From: Saprospiraceae bacterium | GTDB taxonomy: Bacteria; Bacteroidota; Bacteroidia; Chitinophagales; Saprospiraceae | Length of the DNA stretch: 64,000 nt | NCBI GenBank assembly: GCA_016710235.1 | Contig: JADJLG010000001.1 | Location: 3,213,501-3,277,500, forward strand | Direction: 5' to 3' | Shown: positions 19,501 to 28,600 of the stretch, in pieces | Layout of the letters: each line of letters opens with the position of its first letter | How positions within the stretch are numbered: the first letter of the stretch is position 1 | Position numbers and translations under genes: made by a program | The notes under the pieces: model-generated | Database searches by the model: none | Seen by the model: the letters and a program-made list of their open reading frames with translations, nothing else | Told to the model about the DNA's origin: nothing

Positions 19501-20902
19501 AACCAGTACAGGATACCAAATCAGTCGGTACGCTTTGCACTGTTGTCGGGCATATTATCACCGGAGCTTCATTGTCTACAACCTTAATCAGTTGGTTGCA
19601 ACTTTTTATAACACCAGTACACCAATCAAAAACTGTCCAGTTTCTAATAATCTTAAAAGAAGCTCCGCAAACCGGAATATAAACGTCTCTAAACGTCACT
19701 GCCATATGATCACAGCTAATATTTGACGGAGCACCAGTACCTTTCCAAAGTAAAACTCCGGATGCATTAAAATAATCATAAGGTGAAGGATAACCATTGT
19801 CTAGTGCATTCCACCCACGAGGAAAAGGCCCAACACTAGGTTCTTTAAGTTCGATACTCAAATATGGTTTTGTAAAACCATCATAATTTGGCGGGCAAAC
19901 AACAGAATCCAATGTTCCCCTTCTAAAATATAACGTGTCGTTGCAATAAGTTTTATTTCCAACACTGTCTTCTGCTGACCAATATCTGTACAATGACGCA
20001 TATACCGGAGTATTACAGTTGTATTTCAAATAGATATCGTAGTAGTTCAATTTAATTGGACTACATAAATCATGTCCTGTAACATTATAGTGTCCAGTAC
20101 CTAAAATTGCATCAGGTGAAACTACTGCACCCGTTGCAACCGGATATGGTCTGCCATGAAATCGTGGATTAATACTAAGTGCTTCAGGAGTATATGCATC
20201 TCCACAATTAATTGTATCGTGTAGTGTGTTACAGATTAAAGATGGAATATATTTATCTTCAATATAAATATAACCCCAGCAATTAATTCCTGAACAAAGA
20301 TGAGTCACTGAAACCTTTAATGTTTTACCAAGATGAACTTTCGTTACTTGATCTCCAGCGAGAATATTTCCGTTTTGATCGAAAACATCTACACTATATG
20401 AGGACTCAGGATATGGTTGTCCCTCCAACATATTATCCGGAGTAATTACTGCCTGACAATTTCCATCTAAAGACACATTGATCAGACGGTCACAGGCCAA
20501 TGATATATTGCCTTCAACAAATACTCTCTGATAGCTTATAAGGCCAGCACCATTGTCGAGTTTTATTTGAAATGAACCCGCAGTGGAGCCCCATGCTACA
20601 GTTACTGAGTTTGTTGACGTAGCTGTGACGGTACCTCCTCCAAGAACTGAAAATGTCCATGGACCGCCGGAAAACGTATATGTATCAGTTGTACCGGGAC
20701 ATACACTAGTGTCACCACTAACATATGTTTGAGCATTGCTCACAAATGTTGTAGCGATCAAGAGCATCGCAACTAAGAAGCACTTAGCGGAATTTTGAGC
20801 TCTGAGGATGCCAGCTGATAAAGAGGCAACGCGATTGTAAATTAAAATTTGCATAGAAGGAAGTTTTGGAAAAATTAACTTTCTCATATTTCTTTTTTTC
20901 AT
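16511..20902 (-). CDS. giant T9SS-exported protein with dockerin-like and cohesin-like domains (third of tandem trio)
   Basis: 1463 residues, function unknown. A long N-terminal region ends in a hydrophobic signal segment (FLVAMLLIATTFVSNAQ, to about residue 58). An N-terminal module at about 137-217 runs from a CDR start to NCWG and EDK. Several cysteine-rich, HYR-like modules follow, including NWTVFDWC and HWKVIDWC motifs with VxDxxxP linkers. Near the C-terminus there is a dockerin-like pair of Ca-loop segments (NGVSTADIVYIQKHILG and ITASDISELRKAILG; DNA about 17400-17600), then a cohesin-like beta domain (VPVYASWNGQLTGFQMSLTY; DNA about 16800-17150), then a T9SS type A sorting tail beginning LFQNQPNPF. 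Family knowledge: such tails direct passage through the T9SS to the cell surface. It is followed by an intrinsic terminator. A surface adhesin or matrix protein is an inference. Confidence 0.85.
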   Translation of the reverse strand: MKKRNMRKLIFPKLPSMQILIYNRVASLSAGILRAQNSAKCFLVAMLLIATTFVSNAQTYVSGDTSVCPGTTDTYTFSGGPWTFSVLGGGTVTATSTNSVTVAWGSTAGSFQIKLDNGAGLISYQRVFVEGNISLACDRLINVSLDGNCQAVITPDNMLEGQPYPESSYSVDVFDQNGNILAGDQVTKVHLGKTLKVSVTHLCSGINCWGYIYIEDKYIPSLICNTLHDTINCGDAYTPEALSINPRFHGRPYPVATGAVVSPDAILGTGHYNVTGHDLCSPIKLNYYDIYLKYNCNTPVYASLYRYWSAEDSVGNKTYCNDTLYFRRGTLDSVVCPPNYDGFTKPYLSIELKEPSVGPFPRGWNALDNGYPSPYDYFNASGVLLWKGTGAPSNISCDHMAVTFRDVYIPVCGASFKIIRNWTVFDWCTGVIKSCNQLIKVVDNEAPVIICPTTVQSVPTDLVSCTGSILAPVPRRLGSYNDGLRPYIITESSSWTYTIEHFIPDDPANCTGNGTFKGQGVITKVNDSTYRVSNLTLGCQWLVYTFTDDCGNSSKCTFDVNVVDNTPPVAVCDEHTVVTLNESGVGQLFAKNVDNGSYDNCSLDSMLIRRMNADSCGVPSDTNFKTAITFCCKDVGIVQTVVFRVKDKGGRYNDCMVRVTVQDKIPPVITRPSNKTVACGTDLSNLTILGRATVTGGCPNLTPSYRDDTISWKCAQGVVNRYWYVNTSSGGQVSCVQIITVQDLSPFNCSKVDTSLIGEKTINGCDASAALTSVTGVPTWPTGACNNVIAGYKDEVFNNVGGYCAKIIRHWKVIDWCTYDVNSGTEDGICNFDQVIYVRNTVAPIISDSSKITKEVCASDVNCAGNIILIGSATSVCTDEADLIWSYSIDLDNNNTIDLRGSGKNASGNYRTGEHKVIWEVRDRCGNVDTESQIFRINDCKDPSPFCKVGLIITVMPSNGMIDVKARDFIESSTNDNCTPFASLKYSFSTNKNDTVRTYTCDSIPNGKSATFSLTVYVWDNSNRNSFCRTTLTIQDNVGNRCQDRFTNGGSVLGLVMATSNNPLKNAQLNISNSSTGTSELMSDGSGSYNFNDLIEGENYDIVPGKNDDLINGVSTADIVYIQKHILGVKLFNSPYQYIAADANNSKTITASDISELRKAILGITSEFKNNQKSWRFVPMSHHFEDPTNPWTPTVWPEMISILNLKGPNMNNDFMAVKIGDLNQNAATNLVTKTQSRSAEKVKFEIEKSNAPVGDVIKVPVYASWNGQLTGFQMSLTYDRANFELFNIEAGTIDIQSANLGWNASGQSVVRMSWNASGSIAATDEPVFYLVGKVMSSQMTLPVKLMFENGFDAEAYNENVEILDIDWRSKELNVAHQEYELFQNQPNPFKHTTAIAFKVPSNESVIISIYSVDGKQIWRKEVLASKGYNELTIPANELTGSGMLYYKMEGKDYVATRKMIFEK

Positions 20903-20933
20903 CGGTTTATAGATTTAAAATTGGTTGAGTCAA

Positions 20934-20970
20934 AGGCTACTATCCGGAGACAAAGTCTCCGGCATAGCCT
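20934..20970 (-). repeat. interrupted inverted repeat between the second and third T9SS genes
   Basis: Inner perfect 8-bp arms CCGGAGAC (20944-20951) and complement (20955-20962) around a 3-base loop. Outer 6-bp arms AGGCTA (20934-20939) and TAGCCT (20965-20970) flank it. No T tract follows on the minus strand, so it may be an mRNA stabiliser or processing site inside a polycistronic message. Confidence 0.55.
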
Positions 20971-20989
20971 AATTACCCAAGAACCGTTT

Positions 20990-23900
20990 TTATCTTATAA
21001 CTACCATTTTACGTGTAGCAATAAATTCGTTTGTATCGAGTTGATAATAGAGAATACCATTGATTCCTGATTGAATCTCTATTTCTTTACTATTCAGACC
21101 TTTTTTACCATTAATCTGGTATTCGACAATCGATTTTCCGGAAACATCGTATATACTGAGTTTGACCCACTGATCATTCGGTAGTGTAAAACTGATTACT
21201 GATTTTCCAGAGAATGGATTTGGAATATTCTGATAAAGTTCATAAGCAGAAGCACTTGATAAATGCTTACCTCTTTCAGCAATAACTACAGTTGATACAT
21301 CTTCTCCAACATACCATTCGGGTGTCAATCCATATTCGTAAGTATTGATATCAGACGGAACAAATATGCCAGAAACTTTAGGTACGAGTTGCAAGTAGAA
21401 AAGTATTTCACCTGATTGTACCTGTTGATTGTTTTCTGAATTCCAACTAATATTTACCAATCCATGTTTGTCACTTACAATATGATAATTGCCATCATTT
21501 ATCTGGAATGCTCCAGGAGTGATTTGTAGTAGATCAAACTTTTCAGTATTCCATATTAATGTTGTTTGAAATCCTTCAACCTTTCCTGCTGATCCTGCAT
21601 AAACCGGAACTTGCAATATTTTATTCAATGCAGTTTGCTGCGTTTCCAATTCAAACTTCATTGTAGTGTTACTGCGGATGCCGGTGTTTGAATGGAAACC
21701 TGTCACTGCTTCTCCGGTGACGTCACCAATTTTTATTGCGCGGAAATTATAGTTTCCAGGATTTCCGTATACATGAATAAAATCATTGTATTCATATGGT
21801 TGATGAATATCCCAAGGATAGGCTGCATCAACAAATTCCCAAGATGGTCTTCCTTCAAACTTTAATGTAACTCCAAGTATTAATTTCCTCAATTCAGAAA
21901 TATCACGCGCAGTAACACTCTTTGAGTTATTTGGATCTGCTGCGATCATATCTGCGGGATCTGAGAATTCTTCAATACCAAGAATGTGTTTCTGAATTTT
22001 TACGATATCCTTTGTTGAAACTCCGTTCAGGAAATCTTTATTGAAAGTTGGTTTCAACAAATATTCCTTTGTAGTATTCATAGTAGGGAATGCATAATGG
22101 CCCTGGTCATTTGTCATTGCCTGATCCAATACATTTTGATTTACATCGGATATACTGACGGGAACATTAGGAGCCGGTTTGTTTGTATTGATCATGATAG
22201 CGCCACCAATGTTGGTCAAATTTGTAATATCCGGACACACGCCATCATTATCCTGGAGATAAATTTTCGTTACACAAAAATCGTAGTTACCTTCAGAATC
22301 AAACACATAAATAGTAACAGGTAATGTATCCGAAATTCCGTTTTCAATATCTGCACAAACAAAAGTCTTGAAACTATCTCTTACATTCCTCGAGAAAGAA
22401 AACTTCAATAAATTGTTTGGAGTACAATTGTCGAAGCTACCCAAATTAAAATCCTTTGCCCATACAGTAGTTCCACCAGGAGCCATTATTACAGTCACTA
22501 TTCCCGGATTGCAATATGGTGTTGGTTGCTTGCAGTCACGAACCACAAAATTATTCGTACAAGTACTTCTGTTTCCGCATCTGTCTTCAACAGTCCATGT
22601 AACAGAATAGCTACCTGAGGTCATAGTTCTTGTGAAGTTCTGAGAACTTCCTGTATACAATGCTGTGCCTGCAGAATTTTTGATGACATAGGACCAAATC
22701 AAGTCAGTTTTTGAACAAGAATCTACAGCTGTAACTTGTTGAGATACGGTCATCGAGCAACCAGAGAGAATGCAAAAAGTATCATTGCGATTGCACTGCT
22801 GAGTGAAAATTGGAGCTTCACGATCAATAATTTTTATTACTTGTGTATGATAGAATGTCGCTTTTGTTGGATTAGTATGATACAAACACCAATCAATAAC
22901 GGTCCATCTTCTCAATATTTTTGCGCATACACCGTCAACGATGTTAAATTCCAAATCTTCGAAACCTGCTACCGGTTGATTACAACCATCAATATTTATA
23001 TATCGAGGTTTTCCAAGTATGTCTGAGCTAATATCTGAACTACATCCATAAAGAATAGTATCTCTTGGGAATATAATATTGCTTTCTTCCAGAGGAGTAT
23101 CGTCCACAACCGTAATTGTTTGTGTACAAGTTGCTTTCAATAAACCACCATCTGTTGCAGTAAAATGTCTATAAATATTTCCTATATTGCATGAATTCAA
23201 TTGATTGTCAACAATTGAAGATAATGTTGCTGAACAGTTGTCAGTGAAAGTTGCTGTACCAAATACTGCCAGATTGGATAAATCTCTTGTACAGTTTACA
23301 GTAACACTAGAAGGACAAGAAATTGTCGGCTCAAGTTTGTCTTGAACTTGAACATCTACCATGCACTCACTTTTATTTGCTGTTGTAGTAGAAAGACCAT
23401 CTCTTACTTCCAAAACTACACTTACGGTTCTGCCTACATCAGAGCAACAGAATTCAACATTGTCACCAAAATTTGTATTGGAACATGCATTTGCATTCGC
23501 GCGTTTTACACGCAAATAAACCTGACTACAATTATCATGACTATGATCGTTAAAAGATGCAGCCGGCACAATTGATCTGCCGTTCGAACCAATTGAAACA
23601 ACGGTTTTTTGTTGACAAACTGCGACTGGTGGAGTTAGATCTCTTACAAAAATATCAAATGCACATCGCGTTGAATTTCCGCAACCGTCTGTAATAGTGT
23701 ACACCAACCACTGACATCCGGCAGTTAAATTACTTAACTGATAAGTGCCATCTGCGAGTTTTGTCACCACACCTTGACCTAGAATAGCTCCAATCGCATT
23801 GCAACTATCAGGATTTGCTGGTATAAAATGCTGAACTGTATAAGTCCATCCTGAACACCCTTCATTGATCACATAAGGACGAGTACCATCATTCTGGCCG

Positions 23901-25492
23901 GCATAATCCTCAGGTACAGGAGCAATAATTGAAGCACTGCAAGTCCATGGATTCGTATCGATATCTCTAACAGTAGTAGGACAAATCATAACGGGAGGAT
24001 GTGTATCCACTACTTTGATTTGTTGAATATGCGTAAAGTGTCGGGCAGCACACCAATCTATCACAGTCCACTTTCTCAACAGCTTGTATGAACCTTTGCA
24101 AACTTGTATGGTATCATCTTGAAAATCATACTGAATATTACCACAATATGTTCCTTCAGGCTTTCCTGTACCAGCTACTGTTGTATCAGGTAAATAATAT
24201 TTAGGATCAGCAGGATTATCAGCAAGATGATCCCAGCTTCCATTACATTCTAATGCGGGTGCATTTCCTGGTAAGCCATCGTAATGAGGAGGAAAGATGA
24301 TATCTGCAATAGTACCTCGTTCCAAATCAATTGTATCTCTACAACAATATTGATATCCAACAGAATCTTGTACACACCACAGTCTGTAGACAGTAGCACT
24401 AAGTACTGTGTTACTACATCCGTGATTGACTACGCTATCGCGATAAGTTATGTAAACGATTCCGCAAGAATCAACGCCTCTGACAGTCCATGGTGATGTG
24501 GTAAAATTCACATTTGCAAAATTTACCGGCATACCGATAATGCGAGGATCTAAATTTGCAGCACATGAAAATGTATCCCTCGGATGACAAGTCAGTGAAG
24601 GTGGATTTTTATCTTCTAATCTGAGAGTTCCCCAGCAAGTATTATTGCAAACAATATTTCTTACACTAACGGTTAATTTCTTTCCGATGTAATTTTTATT
24701 TAAAGGCAAACTCACTCTCTTGTTGCCATCATAAATGCTTACATCATAAAAGCCAAGAGCTGCACATTCAGTGGATTCTCCCTCAAGAACCATAGTAGAA
24801 AGTACGTCTGCCTGACACATACTATTGACAGAAAGCTGTACATCATTATTACACGCCAACTGACAATTCGTCCAGCAGTCAGGAAGTAAAGCAACATTGG
24901 AAACTGCTTCAACCGGAGGAGGTGGCCCTGGCGGGATCTCGTTCAACACTGTTGCAGTATTTCCAAGTGTTCCTGCTCCTGCAGCGCGCGGGTTAATCTC
25001 TGCAATTAGTTGATAAGTCAATGTATCTCCTCCCAACATTATTCCATCATTGATGGTGATATCAGGATTTGCAATTGTCCCATCGTATGCACCATTTAAA
25101 GTGGGAACTGTAACGGTTGGTGAGCTGTACACCACTATGGGTAATCCTACCAACTTTACAAATTTCGTCCCAAGGTTGGTAGAAGAACCAATCGCGTCGG
25201 TTACTACTATATTACCAGTTATAATGCAGGACGGATTTTGGACAATCATGATGCGATACGTTGCATCAATATTGCCCTGAACTCCACTTGATGCGGGAGT
25301 TACTCCAAGCAATGTTTTAGTTACAGTATAGCATTGAGCATAGGTCTTGCTCAAACTAAACAACATCAACACAGCGAAGAGATAGAATGACAAAGCTCTT
25401 CTATCGGTTTTTAAACAGATCTTTGCATTCTCTTTGATGAAAGAAAAAAGATTCATCTTGGTTAAGTTTATTTTTGTAAAATATTGTTTCAT
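20990..25492 (-). CDS. giant T9SS-exported protein with dockerin-like and cohesin-like domains (second of tandem trio)
   Basis: 1500 residues, function unknown. The signal segment FYLFAVLMLFSLSKTYAQ ends near residue 53. A region rich in P and V (PPGPPPPVEA, about residue 190) follows, then the same conserved modules as its neighbours: CNNDVQL...CQA...NTCWGTLRLEDK, a PPHYDGLPGN segment, and KWTVIDWC and RWTVIDWC repeats. A dockerin-like pair (NGVSTKDIVKIQKHILG and VTARDISELRKLILG; DNA about 21860-22050) precedes a cohesin-like domain (VPVYAGSAGKVEGFQTTLIW; DNA about 21310-21640) and the T9SS type A tail (LYQNIPNPFSGKSVISF). The unusually long N-region before the hydrophobic core leaves a second Met (residue 13) as an alternative start. 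It lies 175 bases after the first paralogue and 87 bases before the third. Confidence 0.85.
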   Translation of the reverse strand: MKQYFTKINLTKMNLFSFIKENAKICLKTDRRALSFYLFAVLMLFSLSKTYAQCYTVTKTLLGVTPASSGVQGNIDATYRIMIVQNPSCIITGNIVVTDAIGSSTNLGTKFVKLVGLPIVVYSSPTVTVPTLNGAYDGTIANPDITINDGIMLGGDTLTYQLIAEINPRAAGAGTLGNTATVLNEIPPGPPPPVEAVSNVALLPDCWTNCQLACNNDVQLSVNSMCQADVLSTMVLEGESTECAALGFYDVSIYDGNKRVSLPLNKNYIGKKLTVSVRNIVCNNTCWGTLRLEDKNPPSLTCHPRDTFSCAANLDPRIIGMPVNFANVNFTTSPWTVRGVDSCGIVYITYRDSVVNHGCSNTVLSATVYRLWCVQDSVGYQYCCRDTIDLERGTIADIIFPPHYDGLPGNAPALECNGSWDHLADNPADPKYYLPDTTVAGTGKPEGTYCGNIQYDFQDDTIQVCKGSYKLLRKWTVIDWCAARHFTHIQQIKVVDTHPPVMICPTTVRDIDTNPWTCSASIIAPVPEDYAGQNDGTRPYVINEGCSGWTYTVQHFIPANPDSCNAIGAILGQGVVTKLADGTYQLSNLTAGCQWLVYTITDGCGNSTRCAFDIFVRDLTPPVAVCQQKTVVSIGSNGRSIVPAASFNDHSHDNCSQVYLRVKRANANACSNTNFGDNVEFCCSDVGRTVSVVLEVRDGLSTTTANKSECMVDVQVQDKLEPTISCPSSVTVNCTRDLSNLAVFGTATFTDNCSATLSSIVDNQLNSCNIGNIYRHFTATDGGLLKATCTQTITVVDDTPLEESNIIFPRDTILYGCSSDISSDILGKPRYINIDGCNQPVAGFEDLEFNIVDGVCAKILRRWTVIDWCLYHTNPTKATFYHTQVIKIIDREAPIFTQQCNRNDTFCILSGCSMTVSQQVTAVDSCSKTDLIWSYVIKNSAGTALYTGSSQNFTRTMTSGSYSVTWTVEDRCGNRSTCTNNFVVRDCKQPTPYCNPGIVTVIMAPGGTTVWAKDFNLGSFDNCTPNNLLKFSFSRNVRDSFKTFVCADIENGISDTLPVTIYVFDSEGNYDFCVTKIYLQDNDGVCPDITNLTNIGGAIMINTNKPAPNVPVSISDVNQNVLDQAMTNDQGHYAFPTMNTTKEYLLKPTFNKDFLNGVSTKDIVKIQKHILGIEEFSDPADMIAADPNNSKSVTARDISELRKLILGVTLKFEGRPSWEFVDAAYPWDIHQPYEYNDFIHVYGNPGNYNFRAIKIGDVTGEAVTGFHSNTGIRSNTTMKFELETQQTALNKILQVPVYAGSAGKVEGFQTTLIWNTEKFDLLQITPGAFQINDGNYHIVSDKHGLVNISWNSENNQQVQSGEILFYLQLVPKVSGIFVPSDINTYEYGLTPEWYVGEDVSTVVIAERGKHLSSASAYELYQNIPNPFSGKSVISFTLPNDQWVKLSIYDVSGKSIVEYQINGKKGLNSKEIEIQSGINGILYYQLDTNEFIATRKMVVIR

Positions 25493-25615
25493 TTTTTTTA
25501 CAATTTTGAATTGACAATTTCTGAGATCCTCAAACGGTCCTTTTGAGTGATCAAGATCAAGAAGTGGGGAGTGTGCTTCTTTTAATTGGGGGTAGAGAAG
25601 TAGTTTTTCATTTTA

Positions 25616-25650
25616 GACAGATCTGAACTATTAACCAGCTCAGATCTGTC
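25616..25650 (-). repeat. 11-bp inverted repeat between the first and second T9SS genes
   Basis: Arms GACAGATCTGA (25616-25626) and exact complement (25640-25650) with a 13-base loop, 17 bases after the stop codon of the first gene. No T run follows on the minus strand. It may be a factor-dependent terminator or a message-stabilising stem. Confidence 0.5.
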
Positions 25651-25667
25651 CTACACTATCTTGGATT

Positions 25668-28600
25668 TTAATCAATAAGGATCATCTTTCGGACTGCTCT
25701 GAAATTGTTCACTTCGAGCTGATAATATAGAATCCCTGAATAAGCCAATTCTTCTTTATTTAATTCTACGGTATGATATCCTTGCGTGAAATATTTAGAA
25801 ATCGTACGCAATTTTCTACCATTGACATCCATAATTGTCAATTGTGCATTTCCATCTTCCGGCAACTGGAATGATATTGTAGTAGATTTTGAAAATGGAT
25901 TTGGTTGATTCTGGAATAGGAAAAAGCCAGGTTTAACCAATTGATCTCCACGCACAAAATCCAATCTCAAATCAGCCGCTTCACTATTCATATCATATGC
26001 TTCAGCAGCAATACTTCCAGTTTTCAGGACCAAACAACTACTTAAATTCGCAGATTGCAATCCTTCCAATTTTATCTTGAACAGTGCACGGTCTGCTTCA
26101 AAACCATCCACCTGATCAAAAGATATTCGAATTACACCTTCTGATAATCTGTTTAGATTCAAGTTGTAATCATGAAGGGAAATAGTACCATTTTCTATTT
26201 CAAGGAATTTTACTTTTTCCGGATCAAACTGCAGTTCCATCTGCAAACCACTCAGTCGAGTTTCGCTATTTATCATAAATGGAACACTAATTAGCTTTCC
26301 TGCTTCTACCAATTCATCTTGAATATTCAGTCCCCATTTTTCTCTTCGTGCCTGACTACCATTGAACAAATTTGTTCTTGCATTTCCTGACAGATCACCT
26401 ATTTTAACAGCTACAAAATTGTTATTCATTTGATCTTTATCCAGATTATTATATGCAAAACTTTCTTGCAAAGGCCATGGATGCATAATATCCGCAAATT
26501 GTTGCTGAGAATTAATAAATCTCCATGATGTATTTCCTACAAAATTCGTTGTCACACCCAGGATTAATTTTCTCAATTCGGAAATATCACGAGCTGTGAT
26601 ACTTTCTGAATTATTTACATCGGCTGCTACAACTTTATATGCTGATTTCAATTCTGCAATACCCAAAATATGCTTTTGAATGAGTACAATATCTTGTGTA
26701 GAAACTCCATTCAAAGGATCATCATTTTTGTATGCACTCACAGAATAGTTGTCTTTCATCGGCAATGACAAGAATGTATATTGACCATGTGAAGTCTTTG
26801 CATTCTTTGTCATAGTATGCGTCTCATTGCTGATATTGACGTCAGTATTTTCCATCATTGATGATGATTCATTAAATACGCTACCACCTAAGTTAGCAGT
26901 AAGATTATTGCTTCCGCCTCCGCCATTAAAATTATCAGGGCAAGCATCCCCAGCACCATCTTGAAGCACAATCTGAGTAGTACAATAGTCAGAATTATTA
27001 TCTAAATCCCAAACATATATTGTCAACACACTATCTCGTGACACGCCGTTTGGAATATCTGAACATTTGAATGTACGACCGGAGTCAGCTTTATTAGGCG
27101 AGAAGGAATACAATAATGAATAATTTGGAGTACAATTATCAAAACTATTCACATTGAAATCTCTTGCCCAAACGCTAACTTCTCTACTTGAAGGCATGAT
27201 AACAGTGATGATGCCTGGTCTACAGACTGGAGTGGGTTTCTTCGCATCGCGAATTCTAAATATTGCAGGACACGATTTTTTATTTCCACACAAATCCTCA
27301 ACTGTCCACGTAATTCTATGCTCGCCATTCGGATATACGCCACTTGCATTGTTGCCATTACCTGTGATAAGGTTCGCAGGATTCTTAAACAACTCTATTT
27401 TATAGCTCCACTTCAAATCTGCAGCAGGTGTACAATCATCCGTTGCAGAAGCAGTAAGATTTACAAAATAGTCACAATCGTTTTCAGGATTGTCTACAAC
27501 CGGATAACTACAACCGGTGACAAAATCCGGCAAAACAGTATTGGTTACCTTGATAACTTGAACTGTGTCCCAAATTCCGGTATTTAAAACCTTATTATAG
27601 TTACACCAATCGATAACAGTCCATTTTCTTAAAATCTTTAAACAGACTTTTTCGACTACATTGAATGTTTGATCTTCGTAAGTTGCGACTACATCTGCAC
27701 ATCCATTTGTCGCAGACCATGACGGTTTTCCAGTATAATCAGGCAATGTAGATCCTTTGCACCCTGAGAGTATAGTATCTCGTGGCCAGGTAATTCTTTG
27801 ATTTCCATTGAAAGGAGAGTAATTGACAAATGTAATTGTCTGAGTAACTGGTGTTACTGAGCTTGAAGCATCTCTGAATGTAAATGTTCGTGAAATAGTT
27901 CCTACCCCACATGAATTTAGAGAATAACTTACACTATAACCTGGGATCAGTTGACAATCTTCTGAAACTAATCCATCCTTACCCCAAATTCTTGGTTGTA
28001 CATAAAGAGGATTTCCCGGATCATTGACAACGATATTTTGTCGTGCCGCTTCTGATGTTCTATAGACACCAAAACGATTTAAGTTTGTTGTATCCGTACC
28101 ACAACTCACAGTGATGTCTGGAAGAGTAGCTACAATAACCGGTGGGCGCTTGTCAACCAAATTAACCTGCACCATACATTCATTGTAATTTCCACTCTTG
28201 TCATAAACTCTGAATACTACAATATTTGGATTGGTCAATACATCTGAACAACAGAATTCTACAAAATCCCTAAATGATGTATCGCTTACGATCGGAGACG
28301 AACAATTTCCAGCATTCATTCTTCGCACTTGAAAATGAGATATCTCACAATTGTCATGAGACCCATCATCGAATGTTTCTGCAAAGACTTTTGCACTGCC
28401 ATAGTCAGTCAAGGTGACATTTGTTTCAAAGTCACAAACTGCAATCGGTTTTGTTTTCTCCTGAACCTCTACGTCTGCAGTACAAACTGAGCTGTTGCCA
28501 CAGCCGTCCGTAGCATAAAATTTAACCCATGAGCAACCGACAGGTAGGTTGGTTACTTTCACGCTGTCTCTTGCTCCACCTGTAGCTTTTATAATTGTAA

